Shown here: positions 33,606 to 42,227 of the stretch, one piece after another | Layout of the letters: every line of letters starts with the position of its first letter | Numbering within the stretch: the stretch's first letter is position 1 | Assembly: GCF_025979885.1 (NCBI RefSeq) | Contig: NZ_CP110139.1 | Span: 2,170,001 to 2,234,000, forward strand | Direction of reading: 5' to 3' | From: Hymenobacter sp. YIM 151500-1 | Lineage (GTDB): Bacteria; Bacteroidota; Bacteroidia; Cytophagales; Hymenobacteraceae | Length of the DNA: 64,000 nucleotides | Notes under the pieces: model-generated | What the model saw: the letters and a program-made list of their open reading frames with translations, nothing else | What the model was told of the DNA's origin: nothing | The model's database searches: none | Made by a program: the position numbers and the translations under genes

Positions 33606-34230
33606 GGCAGGGAAAAGGTAGCTGCCGATATGGCGGCAGCAGGCGCTGAAAACAACTCAGGGGCAGGCAAACAGGCTTTTCCGGGCGCAGCAGATTTCAG
33701 CTAGCGGGCCGTAGCGGCCAGCGGCGAAACACAACCAGAAAAGGGCAAGGGAACGGGCCGCAGGGGCCAAAAGGCAGCGGGGCATCTACGGCAACCCGCC
33801 CGGCAAACGCACACTAGGGCCTACACTCGTGTCAGTCAGTTAGTCGTTGATTGTTCTCTTCTTCTCTCCCGCTGCTCGGAGCGGGTGCCGCCGGTTTTGC
33901 TTGGAAAACGCAGACGGTCCTTGGCAAGCCAGCTCTTAGGCTGGCATAATTCGCACGATCAGCGTGGATCGTCGCAGAAGCGCAAGAGAAGAGAAGTGAA
34001 TCATGACAAGCACCGGGGCCGCAAGGCGGCGAGTGGTAGTTTCTGCGGCTGCAAATGCGAAGTGCCGCGAAATCGTTGCAATACTAGATGTTTTTTTTCG
34101 GAAACTTTGTCGCGCTGGGACCAAAAAAAGTTACGTTGCCGGCCGCGGCCCACGGGCTGGTTGCCGTTGTCGCCTTCCACTTTCGGCGTTCTTGGGCACT
34201 CTGAGGCCCTTTCCTCCTGCTGACGTATTG
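33606..34230. other. 625-bp gap between the divergent arginine arms, no gene seen
   Basis: The frames upstream of argB (from 34003) translate to Arg/Cys/Ala-rich sequence with no protein character. Part is less GC-rich (33835-33870 and 34075-34135). GGAAACTTTG at 34100-34109 recurs before the SDR gene (36273-36282) and could be a variant -7 box. I see no dispersed repeat here, in contrast to most gaps in this window, which fits a regulated divergent promoter region. Confidence 0.5.
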
Positions 34231-35019
34231 ATGAATCCAAGTCTAAAAATATTCAAGATTGGCGGCGGCATTCTGGACGATGAGCCGGCGCTGCGCCGCT
34301 TTGTGGCGGAGCTGGCGCGGGTGCCGGGACGCAAGCTGCTGGTGCACGGCGGCGGCAAAGGGGCCAGCCAGCTGCTTGCCGAGCGCGGCATCGAGCCGCA
34401 GCTGGTGCAGGGCCGCCGCATTACCGATGCGCCCACGCTGGAAGTGGTGACCATGTTCTACGCCGGCAAAACCAACAAGCAGCTGGTGGCCCTGCTGCAA
34501 GCGGCCGGCCTCAATGCCCTGGGCTTGTCGGGGGCCGATGGCAACGTGCTGCAAGCCACACGACGCGCCGTAGTTGACATCGACTACGGTTTTGTGGGCG
34601 ACGTGCGGCCCGCGGGCGTAAACACCCACCTGCTGCACCTGCTGCTGGACGCTGGGGTGCTGCCCGTGCTGTGTGCCATTACCCACGACGGCCGGGGCCA
34701 GCTGCTCAACACCAACGCCGACACCATTGCCAGCACCGTAGCCGTGGCTCTGGCCGCGCGCTACGCTGTAGAGCTGCATTTCTGCTTCGAGAAAGACGGC
34801 GTGCTAGCCGACATGCACGATGCCACGTCGGTGATTTCCAGTCTCACCCCAGCCCGGTACCAGGCCCTGAAAGCGGCCGGCGCCGTGGCGGCCGGCATGG
34901 TGCCCAAGCTCGATAATGCCTTTGCGGCGCTAACCCAGGGCGTGGAGCGGGTGGTGATTGAACACGCCCTGCGCCTCAACGAGCCGGTGAAAACGGTGCT
35001 GACCGCCGATGAGCAGTAG
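34231..35019 (+). CDS. argB: acetylglutamate kinase
   Basis: A 262-aa amino acid kinase family enzyme that phosphorylates N-acylglutamate. It has IFKIGGGILDD (N-terminal Lys-Gly-Gly-Gly), LLVHGGGKGASQLL, GLSGADGNVLQATRR, LNTNADTIASTVAVALAA and the C-terminal GMVPKLDNAFAAL with the nucleotide-site Lys. The ATG at 34231 (MNPSLKIFKI) is right for the family; the longer frame from 34003 is not. Its last codons overlap the argE start by 11 bp, so the two are translationally coupled. It is divergent from the GNAT-argG-argC-argD-argF' series. Confidence 0.95.
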   Translation: MNPSLKIFKIGGGILDDEPALRRFVAELARVPGRKLLVHGGGKGASQLLAERGIEPQLVQGRRITDAPTLEVVTMFYAGKTNKQLVALLQAAGLNALGLSGADGNVLQATRRAVVDIDYGFVGDVRPAGVNTHLLHLLLDAGVLPVLCAITHDGRGQLLNTNADTIASTVAVALAARYAVELHFCFEKDGVLADMHDATSVISSLTPARYQALKAAGAVAAGMVPKLDNAFAALTQGVERVVIEHALRLNEPVKTVLTADEQ

Positions 35020-36094
35020 CATTTCCCCCATTGCCCTCGACCAGCTCACGGCCAGCGCCACTGAGCTGCTGCGGGAGTTGATTCGCACGCCCTCTTTCTC
35101 GCGCGAAGAAGGCGGCACGGCCGAGCTACTGACTGCTTTTCTGGAGCGCCTCGGCGTGCCAGTGCAGCGTCTCGGCCACAACGTGTGGGCGCGCAACCGC
35201 CACTTCGACGCCAACAAGCCCACCATCCTGCTCAACTCCCACCACGACACCGTACAGCCCGGCAGCACTTGGACGTATAACCCGTTCGGGGCCGTGGTGG
35301 AGGGCGACCGGCTGACCGGGCTGGGCAGCAACGACGCCGGAGCTTCGGCGGTGAGTCTGCTGGCCGCGTTTCTGCATTTCCAGGGCCAGGAAAACCTGCC
35401 CTACAATTTGATTTGCGCCCTTACCGCCGAGGAGGAAATTTCGGGGGCCGGCGGCATTCGGAGCGTGCTGCCTGCGCTGGGCACCATCGACCTAGGCGTG
35501 GTGGGCGAACCAACGCAGATGGACCTGGCCGTGGCCGAAAAAGGCTTGGTGGTGCTCGACTGCGTAGCCCACGGCCGCACCGGCCACGCCGCCCGCGACG
35601 AAGGCGACAATGCCCTGTACCGGGCCCTGGCCGATATGCAGTGGTTTCGGGACTTTCGGTTTGAGCGGGTGTCGGAGCTGCTGGGGCCGGTGAAGATGAC
35701 CGTGACGCAAATCCAGGCCGGCACCCAGCACAACGTGGTGCCCGACCGGTGCACGTTTGTGGTGGACGTGCGCCCCAACGAGCTGTATTCCAACGCGGAA
35801 GTAGTAGAGCTGGTGCGCCGGCACGTGCAGGCCGACGTAACGCCCCGCTCCCTCCACCTCAACTCCTCGCGCATTTCGCTGGACCACCCGCTGGTACGGC
35901 GCGGCCTGGCCCTGGGCTGCTGCCCGTTCGGCTCGGCCACCCTCTCCGACCAGAGCATGATGCCCTTCACGACAGTCAAAATCGGCCCCGGCGACTCGGC
36001 CCGCTCCCACACCCCGGACGAGTATATTCTGCTCAGCGAAATCCGCCAGGGCATTGGGGGCTACATTGCGTTGCTGGACGGGTTGCGGCTGTAG
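35009..36094 (+). CDS. argE: M20 family N-acyl-citrulline/ornithine deacylase
   Basis: A 361-aa dizinc peptidase of the ArgE/DapE family. Metal and catalytic marks: NSHHDTV (His78, Asp80), GSNDAG (Asp109, bridging), TAEEEISGAG (Glu141/Glu142), VVGEPTQMDL, then a lid domain (HGRTGHAARDE) and the C-terminal KIGPGDSARSHTPDEY with the last His. In pathways that use argF' the substrate is the carbamoylated product, N-acyl-citrulline, so this is likely an acylcitrulline deacylase. It overlaps argB by 11 bp. The start at 35009 gives MSSSISPIAL. Confidence 0.93.
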   Translation: MSSSISPIALDQLTASATELLRELIRTPSFSREEGGTAELLTAFLERLGVPVQRLGHNVWARNRHFDANKPTILLNSHHDTVQPGSTWTYNPFGAVVEGDRLTGLGSNDAGASAVSLLAAFLHFQGQENLPYNLICALTAEEEISGAGGIRSVLPALGTIDLGVVGEPTQMDLAVAEKGLVVLDCVAHGRTGHAARDEGDNALYRALADMQWFRDFRFERVSELLGPVKMTVTQIQAGTQHNVVPDRCTFVVDVRPNELYSNAEVVELVRRHVQADVTPRSLHLNSSRISLDHPLVRRGLALGCCPFGSATLSDQSMMPFTTVKIGPGDSARSHTPDEYILLSEIRQGIGGYIALLDGLRL

Positions 36095-36320
36095 TCAGCA
36101 GTGCCCAGGCTGGCGCTACAGCGTAGCACTTCCATCGTCACCCGGCCCATCTGTTACCTCTGGCAAAAAAGAGCTGATTGCGCCGTACTCCCGGCCAATG
36201 AGCCGCTTTTGCCGGCCCTGGGTTTTGGCTACAACTATCCCGGATTCGGCTACTTTTTCGACTGGCCAAAACGGAAACTTTGCCAGCCTTACCCACTGGC
36301 TTTCAAGTTTCAGTACGCAG

Positions 36321-37124
36321 ATGAACGTAACCCTCATAACAGGCGCCTCGGGCGGCATTGGCGAAGCATTTGCCCGTCGGCTGGCGGCCGAAAAGCATAA
36401 TCTGGTGTTGGTGGCGCGGTCGGCGGAGAAGCTGCGCGCCTTGTGCGACGAGCTGACGCGCCAGCACGGCATCCGGGCGCAGTACGTGGCGCTGGACCTG
36501 GCGGCACCAGAGGCAGCCGAGCAGCTGTTTGCCGAAACCGAGCGGCGGGGACTGGAGGTAGACTGGCTGATCAATAATGCCGGCATTGGCTCTATTGGCG
36601 ACTTTGCAACGCTGGACCTTGGCAGCGAGCTGGCCATGCTGGCGCTGAACCTCACCACCCTAGTGGCCCTGACGCACCGCTACCTGCACCCCATGCGGGA
36701 GCGGCGGCGCGGCACCATCGTAGAGGTAGGCTCCATGGCCGGCTTTATGTCCGTGCCGTTTATGGCGGCTTACGCGGCCTCCAAGGCTTTCGTGCGCTCC
36801 TTCACCGAAGCCCTGGCCGAAGAAAACGCTCCGCTGGGCATCCGGGTGATGCTGCTGTGTCCGGGGGCCACGGCCACCGGCTTCTTCGACGCCGCTAACG
36901 TAGGCTCGGAAAACATGGGCCTTTTCGGCGAGCTACAAACGCCCGCGCAGGTAGTGGAAGCCGCCATGAGCGGCCTGCGCGCCGGCAGGCGCACGACCAT
37001 TTCCGGGGCGAAAAACGCCCTGCTGGCCCGGCTGGGCAAGATCATTCCTACCTCGCTTATTGTGCGCAGCCTGGCCGGCACGTATCGGCCTATCTACCAG
37101 AAGGTAACTGCGCCGAAGCTGTAG
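36321..37124 (+). CDS. short-chain dehydrogenase/reductase (SDR) family protein
   Basis: A 267-aa classical SDR of the DltE/YqjQ-like subgroup. TLITGASGGIGEAFARRLA near the N-terminus binds NADP(H); NNAGIGSIGDF, the Ser in VEVGSMAGF and YAASKAF supply the Asn-Ser-Tyr-Lys tetrad. The C-terminal part (PGATATGFFDAA, PAQVVEAAMSGLRAG) matches short-chain reductases of lipids or ketones with unknown substrates. The ATG at 36321 is used; the longer frame runs back into the argE end. It is 13 bp before the AraC-type gene, so co-transcription with that regulator is likely, and both are lodged between argE and argH. Confidence 0.9.
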   Translation: MNVTLITGASGGIGEAFARRLAAEKHNLVLVARSAEKLRALCDELTRQHGIRAQYVALDLAAPEAAEQLFAETERRGLEVDWLINNAGIGSIGDFATLDLGSELAMLALNLTTLVALTHRYLHPMRERRRGTIVEVGSMAGFMSVPFMAAYAASKAFVRSFTEALAEENAPLGIRVMLLCPGATATGFFDAANVGSENMGLFGELQTPAQVVEAAMSGLRAGRRTTISGAKNALLARLGKIIPTSLIVRSLAGTYRPIYQKVTAPKL

Positions 37125-37129
37125 CTTTG
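37122..37129 (+). promoter_or_regulatory. candidate -7 box TAGCTTTG before the AraC-type gene
   Basis: Followed by CGCC, and the AraC ATG lies 8 bp downstream. Its first three bases are the SDR stop codon. No -33 box is evident. Confidence 0.3.
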
Positions 37130-37137
37130 CGCCTACC

Positions 37138-38082
37138 ATGACGCAGGAAAACCCGCCGCATTTCGTCATCACCTCGGTGGCCGAGCAGCACCGGCTGCTG
37201 GCCCTGCCCGCGCCCCCGCACCCGTTGGTAAGCGTGCTGCAATTCGACGAGCTGCGGCCGCCACCAACCACAACCTGGTCGGGCTTGCTTTCGACGGGAT
37301 TCTACACCGTTGCGGTCAAGAAGAACTGCCCCTGCAAAACCGCGTACGGGCAGCTCCGCTACGATTTCGACCACGGGGTGCTGTCGTTGGTGGCTCCCGG
37401 CAAGGCGGTGCTGTGGAACGCGGCCGATAGCCTGCCGCCCGCGGGCTGGCTGCTGCTCGTGCACCCCGACCTGATCCGCCGCTACGCCCTGGCTCACCGC
37501 CTGAAAAGCTACAGCTTCTGGCACTACGCCGCCCACGAAGCCCTGCACCTCTCGGCGGCCGAGGAAGCCACGCTCGACAACCTGCTACTCGGCTTGCAGC
37601 AGGAGTGCCGGGCTGCCCCCGCCGGGTTCAGTGAGGAAATGGTCGTCACGTATTTCGACCTGCTACTGCAATACGCCAACCGCTTTTACAACCGGCAGTT
37701 TGCCAGCCGCAGGCTCGCTGGCCGCGAGCTGCTGGCCCAGCTGGACGCCGCGCTGTACAGCTACCTCAACAGCGAGCAAACCACAGAAAACGGCGTGCCT
37801 ACGGCGCACTACCTGGCCGGGCAGGTGCACATGTCGGCCAGCTACCTCACCGACTTGCTGAAGCGCCTAACCGGGCAAAGCACGCAGCAGTACATTCATG
37901 GCAAGCTGCTGGACAAAGCCAAGGAGCTGCTGGGCGCGTCGAAGTGGTCGGTGGCGGAAATTGCGTACTGCCTGGGCTTCGAGCACCCGCAGTCGTTTAG
38001 CAAGCTGTTCAAGCAGAAAACCGGTCTGTCGCCGCTGCAATTTCGCCAAGCCAGCCACCACGCGGCCAGTCGGGCGGCGTAA
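37138..38082 (+). CDS. AraC family transcriptional regulator
   Basis: A 314-aa protein. The C-terminal third holds two helix-turn-helix motifs: VPTAHYLAGQVHMSASYLTDLLKRL (HTH 1) and WSVAEIAYCLGFEHPQSFSKLFKQKTGLSPLQFR (HTH 2), the AraC/XylS signature with its GFxxxxxFSKxFK core. The N-terminal half is a cupin-like sensing domain (LRYDFDHGVLSLVAPGKAV). It follows the SDR gene by 13 bp and probably regulates it. A role in arginine control is possible from position only; Bacteroidota arginine genes are usually under ArgR or unknown control. Confidence 0.92.
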   Translation: MTQENPPHFVITSVAEQHRLLALPAPPHPLVSVLQFDELRPPPTTTWSGLLSTGFYTVAVKKNCPCKTAYGQLRYDFDHGVLSLVAPGKAVLWNAADSLPPAGWLLLVHPDLIRRYALAHRLKSYSFWHYAAHEALHLSAAEEATLDNLLLGLQQECRAAPAGFSEEMVVTYFDLLLQYANRFYNRQFASRRLAGRELLAQLDAALYSYLNSEQTTENGVPTAHYLAGQVHMSASYLTDLLKRLTGQSTQQYIHGKLLDKAKELLGASKWSVAEIAYCLGFEHPQSFSKLFKQKTGLSPLQFRQASHHAASRAA

Positions 38083-38121
38083 TTGCCGGGCCGGCGCGGG
38101 GCCACTGACTAGGTACCCTCC

Positions 38122-38129
38122 TACCTTTG
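38122..38129 (+). promoter_or_regulatory. candidate -7 box TACCTTTG of argH, near-leaderless
   Basis: The box is followed by CGGCC and then the argH ATG only 5 bp later, so a transcript starting about 6 bp after it would have almost no leader. The same TACCTTTGCGGC occurs before hemE. No -33 TTG is seen. Confidence 0.4.
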
Positions 38130-38134
38130 CGGCC

Positions 38135-39436
38135 ATGAAAATCTGGGACAAAGGCATTGCCGTCGATAAGAAAATCGAGCAGTTCACCGTGGGGCGCGAC
38201 CGGGAGCTGGATATGTATTTGGCGAAGTTTGATGTGCAGGCCAGTGCGGCCCAGGCCAACATGCTAGCGCGGGCCGGGCTGCTGACGGAACAGGAAAACC
38301 AGCAGCTACAGCAGGGCCTGACGGAGCTGGCGGCGCAGCTGGAGGCCGACACCTTTGTCATCGAAGACAGCTTCGAGGATGTGCACTCCAAAATCGAATA
38401 TTACCTCACCGAGCGGTTCGGCGACGCGGGCAAGAAAATTCACACCGCCCGCTCCCGCAACGACCAGGTGCTGACGGCCATCCAGCTGTTTCTGAAGGAC
38501 TACGCCCGGCGCGTGGCCGCGCAGGTGCTGGTCCTGGTGGAGGTGCTGCTGCAAAAAGCCGAGCAGCACCAAGCCGACCTGATGCCCGGCTACACTCACT
38601 TTCAGGCGGCCATGCCCAGCTCGTTTGGGCTGTGGTTTTCGGCCTACGCCGAGCATTTGCTGCTGGATTTGGCTCTGTTTGAAGCCGCCCACACCGTAGC
38701 CGACCAGAACCCGCTGGGCTCGGGCGCAGGCTTCGGCTCCTCCTTCCCCATCGACCGGCTCCAGACCACCCGCGAGCTTGGTTTCGGACAAGTTGCCGTG
38801 AGCAGCGTGGGGGCCCAGATGCTCCGTGGCAAGACGGAGCGCACTACGGCCTTTGCCGTGGCCGGGCTGGCCGCTACCCTCGCCAAAATGGCCTACGACC
38901 TGGTGCTCTACAACTCGCAGGATTTGGCCTTCGTGGAGCTACCAGCCGCGTTTACCACCGGCTCTAGCATCATGCCCCACAAGAAAAACCCCGATGTGTT
39001 CGAGCTGATTCGGGGGCGGTGCAACGCCTTGCAGGCCCTGCCCAACACCGTGCTGCTAGCCACCGCCGGCCTACCCAGCGGCTACCACCGCGACTTTCAG
39101 ATTCTCAAAGAAATTCTATTTGAACCCCTCACTCAGCTGCTCGACATCCTGGACATCGTGGCCTTTGCCCTGCCCCAGCTGCGCATCAAGCCCGACTTGC
39201 TGAAGCAACCCAAATACGACGCGGTGTTTTCAGTGGAAAATATCAACCAGCTCATTCAGGCCGGCGTGCCGTTTCGGGAGGCGTACAAGCAGGTAGGCCG
39301 GGCCGTGGAAGACGGCAGCTACGTGCCGCACCGTGAGTTTCACACTACGCACCTGGGCAGCGTGCATAACCTGGGGCTGGAAGAAATCCGGGCGAAGGTG
39401 GCGCGAATGCGGGCGGGCAGTAAGTGGTTGCAATAG
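38135..39436 (+). CDS. argH: argininosuccinate lyase
   Basis: A 433-aa fumarase/aspartase superfamily enzyme for the last step of arginine synthesis. It has KIHTARSRNDQVLTAIQLFL, PGYTHFQAAMPSSFGLW, the signature loop TGSSIMPHKKNPDVFELIR with catalytic Ser, and a C-terminal domain. It is shorter than the typical 460 aa, as in other Bacteroidota. The ATG at 38135 (MKIWDKGIAV) is correct; the long upstream frame is the antisense side of the AraC gene end. It is separated from argB-argE by the SDR-AraC pair. Confidence 0.95.
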   Translation: MKIWDKGIAVDKKIEQFTVGRDRELDMYLAKFDVQASAAQANMLARAGLLTEQENQQLQQGLTELAAQLEADTFVIEDSFEDVHSKIEYYLTERFGDAGKKIHTARSRNDQVLTAIQLFLKDYARRVAAQVLVLVEVLLQKAEQHQADLMPGYTHFQAAMPSSFGLWFSAYAEHLLLDLALFEAAHTVADQNPLGSGAGFGSSFPIDRLQTTRELGFGQVAVSSVGAQMLRGKTERTTAFAVAGLAATLAKMAYDLVLYNSQDLAFVELPAAFTTGSSIMPHKKNPDVFELIRGRCNALQALPNTVLLATAGLPSGYHRDFQILKEILFEPLTQLLDILDIVAFALPQLRIKPDLLKQPKYDAVFSVENINQLIQAGVPFREAYKQVGRAVEDGSYVPHREFHTTHLGSVHNLGLEEIRAKVARMRAGSKWLQ

Positions 39437-39468
39437 ATGGAAAGAAAGCCTATCGGCTATAGCTGGAC

Positions 39469-39720
39469 TCACTTCTGTCTCATTTTGCCAGCTTCGCCTT
39501 CTGATTTGTTATCCTGTTGTACAAAAAACTTGAGCAGAAGTAAAAAAGGACAAATTGCCATTACGGCAAGGCTAACGAGCCGCAGAATGCCAATCAGTTG
39601 ATGAAACCAAGTCTGCTTTTCCCCTATACTTTCGACTGCCCATATGGTAGCTGCTATGTAAAACACAAACCCAGCTACTGTGAATAAAAACAGTTTAGTG
39701 AAGGAAGGAAGCAACCTCAT
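39469..39720 (-). CDS. small membrane protein of unknown function
   Basis: An 83-aa protein with two clear hydrophobic segments (LFLFTVAGFVFYIAATIWAV, about 10-29; LRLVSLAVMAICPFLLLLKF, about 46-65), a short loop with His, and a polar tail of Asp/Glu/Lys residues. Not recognised. Its DNA is noticeably richer in A and T than its neighbours, which may mark acquisition or simply a small gene. It ends close to argH (convergent) and has AT-rich sequence upstream. Confidence 0.65.
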   Translation of the reverse strand: MRLLPSFTKLFLFTVAGFVFYIAATIWAVESIGEKQTWFHQLIGILRLVSLAVMAICPFLLLLKFFVQQDNKSEGEAGKMRQK

Positions 39721-39767
39721 GGACTTTTTTAATTAAAGAAAGAATAATTTAAACAAAACTATACAAT

Positions 39768-39798
39768 AAACCCCGACCAGCACTACTGGTCGGGGTTT
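39768..39798 (-). terminator. intrinsic terminator of lpdA
   Basis: AAACCCCGACCAG and its exact complement enclose a 5-nt loop; the minus strand ends in TTT and an AT-rich tail. It is about 50 bp past the lpdA stop. An F4 fragment (CACAAGCTAAAGC, about 39820) sits between them. Confidence 0.75.
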
Positions 39799-39847
39799 AC
39801 TTCGTGCCGTTTGGGCACAAGCTAAAGCGTGTGCCACATTTCTACAT

Positions 39848-41242
39848 CTACAAGTGAATCACTTCGCCGTAGGCAGCGGCGGCGGCTTCCATCACGGCTT
39901 CGCTCATGGTGGGGTGCGGGTGCACGGCTTTGATGATTTCGTGGCCGGTGGTTTCGAGCTTGCGCGCTACGACTACTTCGGCAATCATTTCCGTAACATT
40001 CGAGCCAATCATGTGGGCGCCGAGCCACTCGCCGTACTTCTTATCGAAGATGACTTTTACGAAGCCGTCTTTGTTGCCACCAGCCGAGGCTTTGCCGGAG
40101 GCGGAGAAGGGGAATTTGCCCACCAGCACGTCGTAGCCTTGCTTTTTGGCTTCCTCCTCGGTGTAGCCCACCGAGGCAATTTCGGGCTGGGCGTAGGTGC
40201 AGCCGGGAATGTTCTGGTAGTTGAGCGGCTCGGGGTGGTGGCCGGCAATTTTCTCGACGCAGATAATGCCTTCGGCCGATGCCACGTGGGCCAGGGCCGG
40301 GCCGGGCACGATGTCGCCGATGGCGTAGATGCCCGGCACGTTGGTCTGGTAGAAGTCATCGACGATGACGCGGCCCTTCTCCACCTTGATGCCCAGCTCT
40401 TCCAGGCCCAGGTTTTCGAGGTTGGTTTGCACGCCCACGGCGCTCAGCACCACGTCGCAGGCCAGCTGCTGCTCGCCTTTCTGGGTTTTGATGGTCACCT
40501 GGCAGCCCTCGCCGCTGGTGTCCACGTTCGTGACTTCGGCACTGGTCAGCACGTTGATGCCCATCTTCTTGAACGACTTCTCCATCTGCCGCGACACTTC
40601 CTCGTCCTCCACCGGCACAATGCGGGGCAGGTACTCCACGATGGTTACCTCAGAGCCCATGGAGCGGTAGAAGTAAGCAAACTCGACGCCGATGGCGCCC
40701 GAACCCACCACCACTAGGCGCTGGGGCAGCTGCTCCAGGCTCATGGCCTTGCGGTACTCGATGATTTTTTTGCCGTCGATGGGCAGGTTGGGCAGCTGGC
40801 GGGCCCGCGCGCCGGTGGCCAGGATAATGCTCTTGGCTTCGACGGTTTCCTTCGAGCCGTCGGCTTTGGTTACTTCCACCTGGCCGGGGGCTAGCAGCTT
40901 GCCCGTGCCCGACACCACGTCGATTTTATTCTTTTTGAACAGGAAGTTGATGCCCTTGCTCATGCCATCGGCCACGCCGCGGCTGCGGCCGACTACGGCC
41001 TGGAAGTCGAAGCTCACGCCCTCAGCCCGGAGGCCGTAGTCCTGGGCGTGGTTGAGGTATTCAAACACCTGGGCGCTCTTGAGCAGGGCTTTGGTGGGAA
41101 TGCAGCCCCAGTTGAGGCAGATGCCGCCGAGCGACTCGCGCTCCACCACGCCTACTTTCAAGCCCAGCTGCGAGGCCCGGATGGCAGCCACATAGCCGCC
41201 GGGGCCGCTGCCGATAACGACCAGGTCGTATTGCAATGCCAT
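39848..41242 (-). CDS. lpdA: dihydrolipoyl dehydrogenase
   Basis: A 464-aa FAD/NAD disulfide oxidoreductase, the E3 subunit of 2-oxoacid dehydrogenase complexes and the glycine cleavage system. FAD site DLVVIGSGPGGYVAAIRA at the N-terminus; redox disulfide Cys42/Cys47 in GGICLNWGC; NAD site LVVVGSGAIGVEFAYFY; FAD motif IYAIGDIVPGPALAH; C-terminal HPHPTMSE with the His443/Glu448 pair of the partner active site. The ATG at 41242 (MALQYDLVVI) is right; the longer frame is antisense repeat-like DNA. A single gene with a -7 box upstream and a strong terminator. Confidence 0.96.
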   Translation of the reverse strand: MALQYDLVVIGSGPGGYVAAIRASQLGLKVGVVERESLGGICLNWGCIPTKALLKSAQVFEYLNHAQDYGLRAEGVSFDFQAVVGRSRGVADGMSKGINFLFKKNKIDVVSGTGKLLAPGQVEVTKADGSKETVEAKSIILATGARARQLPNLPIDGKKIIEYRKAMSLEQLPQRLVVVGSGAIGVEFAYFYRSMGSEVTIVEYLPRIVPVEDEEVSRQMEKSFKKMGINVLTSAEVTNVDTSGEGCQVTIKTQKGEQQLACDVVLSAVGVQTNLENLGLEELGIKVEKGRVIVDDFYQTNVPGIYAIGDIVPGPALAHVASAEGIICVEKIAGHHPEPLNYQNIPGCTYAQPEIASVGYTEEEAKKQGYDVLVGKFPFSASGKASAGGNKDGFVKVIFDKKYGEWLGAHMIGSNVTEMIAEVVVARKLETTGHEIIKAVHPHPTMSEAVMEAAAAAYGEVIHL

Positions 41243-41308
41243 GTTGTGTTCGGTTGAGAAGTTAGAAGGGAAATGCCGCCCGGCCACCTCCGGCGCCGCG
41301 CGGCTCAG

Positions 41309-41316
41309 CAAAGATA
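41309..41316 (-). promoter_or_regulatory. candidate -7 box of lpdA (TATCTTTG on the minus strand)
   Basis: A TAnnTTTG match 67 bp before the lpdA ATG. No -33 element is found at normal distance. Confidence 0.35.
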
Positions 41317-41486
41317 GGCAGGCGCCGCTTCTCCTCCGCGGCCCGCCGCAACCCAGCCCAAGCAGAACAGTAAAAGCCGCCGTGGCCCACGCAGCCCTTT
41401 GCGGCACGGGCCCGTACAAGGCCCACTGTCCAGTTTTCAGGACCTGTAGGCCGTTGTCGCCGTTTTTTCCTTGCTCATTTTCTTTG

Positions 41487-42227
41487 ATGAAGACACCCGT
41501 ACTCTCCCTGCTTGCGGCCACGCTGCTGGCCGCCGCCTGCACCCGCAGCACCGCCGACGTAGAACGCCCCGTAACCGCCGCCGTCCGCAGCCAGGCGCAG
41601 GAAGCCGCTGCCGCCCGCACCGCCGACTCACTGGCTGCTACGGGAGCCGTAGCCTCGGCCGCTACGCCTGCTGAGTCAGTTGCTCCGCCAGTTGCACCAG
41701 CGCCAGCTGCCCCGCCTCGCAAAACCACCGCCGACTACAAAGCCGACCTGCGCGCGGCCAGTACCCGCCTGCGCACCACCCCGCGCGACGCCGAAGCCCT
41801 CTTGCAACGAGCCAAGGCCCACAGTCAGCTCAAAGACTACCGCGCCGCCCTGGCCGACTACAACGCCGTACTGCGCCTGCAACCCACCCGCGCCGAGGCT
41901 TACTACAACCGCGGCCTCACCCGCCTCAAGCTCAAAGAATACAACGCCGCCATCAGCGACTTCACCAAAACCGTCAAGTACAACCCCGAGGACAAGGAGG
42001 CCTACTTCGGGCGCGGCACGGCCAAGATGCAGCTGTTCAACTTCAAAGGCGCCATTCCCGACTTCACCCGCGCCCTGGCCCTCGACCCGCACTACGCCGA
42101 TGCGCTGGAGTACCGCGGCATCAGCTACGCCTCCATCAACAAACCCACCGAAGCCCGCGCCGACCTGGAGCAAGCCGCCCGCCTCAACCCCGAAGCCGCC
42201 AAAAGCCTGCGGCGGTATGGGAAATGA
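41487..42227 (+). CDS. TPR-repeat lipoprotein
   Basis: A 246-aa protein. Signal peptide with lipobox LAAAC (Cys18), then an Ala/Pro-rich linker (about 19-85) and four tetratricopeptide repeats (about 95-240): AEALLQRAKAHSQLKDYRAAL, AEAYYNRGLTRLKLKEYNAAI, KEAYFGRGTAKMQLFNFKGAI and ADALEYRGISYASINKPTEAR. Such lipoproteins scaffold periplasmic or outer-membrane complexes. The ATG at 41487 is preceded by a TTTG. The last codons GGG AAA TGA are the edge of a 49-bp palindrome arm. Confidence 0.88.
   Translation: MKTPVLSLLAATLLAAACTRSTADVERPVTAAVRSQAQEAAAARTADSLAATGAVASAATPAESVAPPVAPAPAAPPRKTTADYKADLRAASTRLRTTPRDAEALLQRAKAHSQLKDYRAALADYNAVLRLQPTRAEAYYNRGLTRLKLKEYNAAISDFTKTVKYNPEDKEAYFGRGTAKMQLFNFKGAIPDFTRALALDPHYADALEYRGISYASINKPTEARADLEQAARLNPEAAKSLRRYGK

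Noticed and set aside
34003..34230. A 76-codon N-terminal extension of argB
   Set aside because: Arg/Cys/Ala-rich sequence with no kinase homology; ArgB proteins start at the later ATG.
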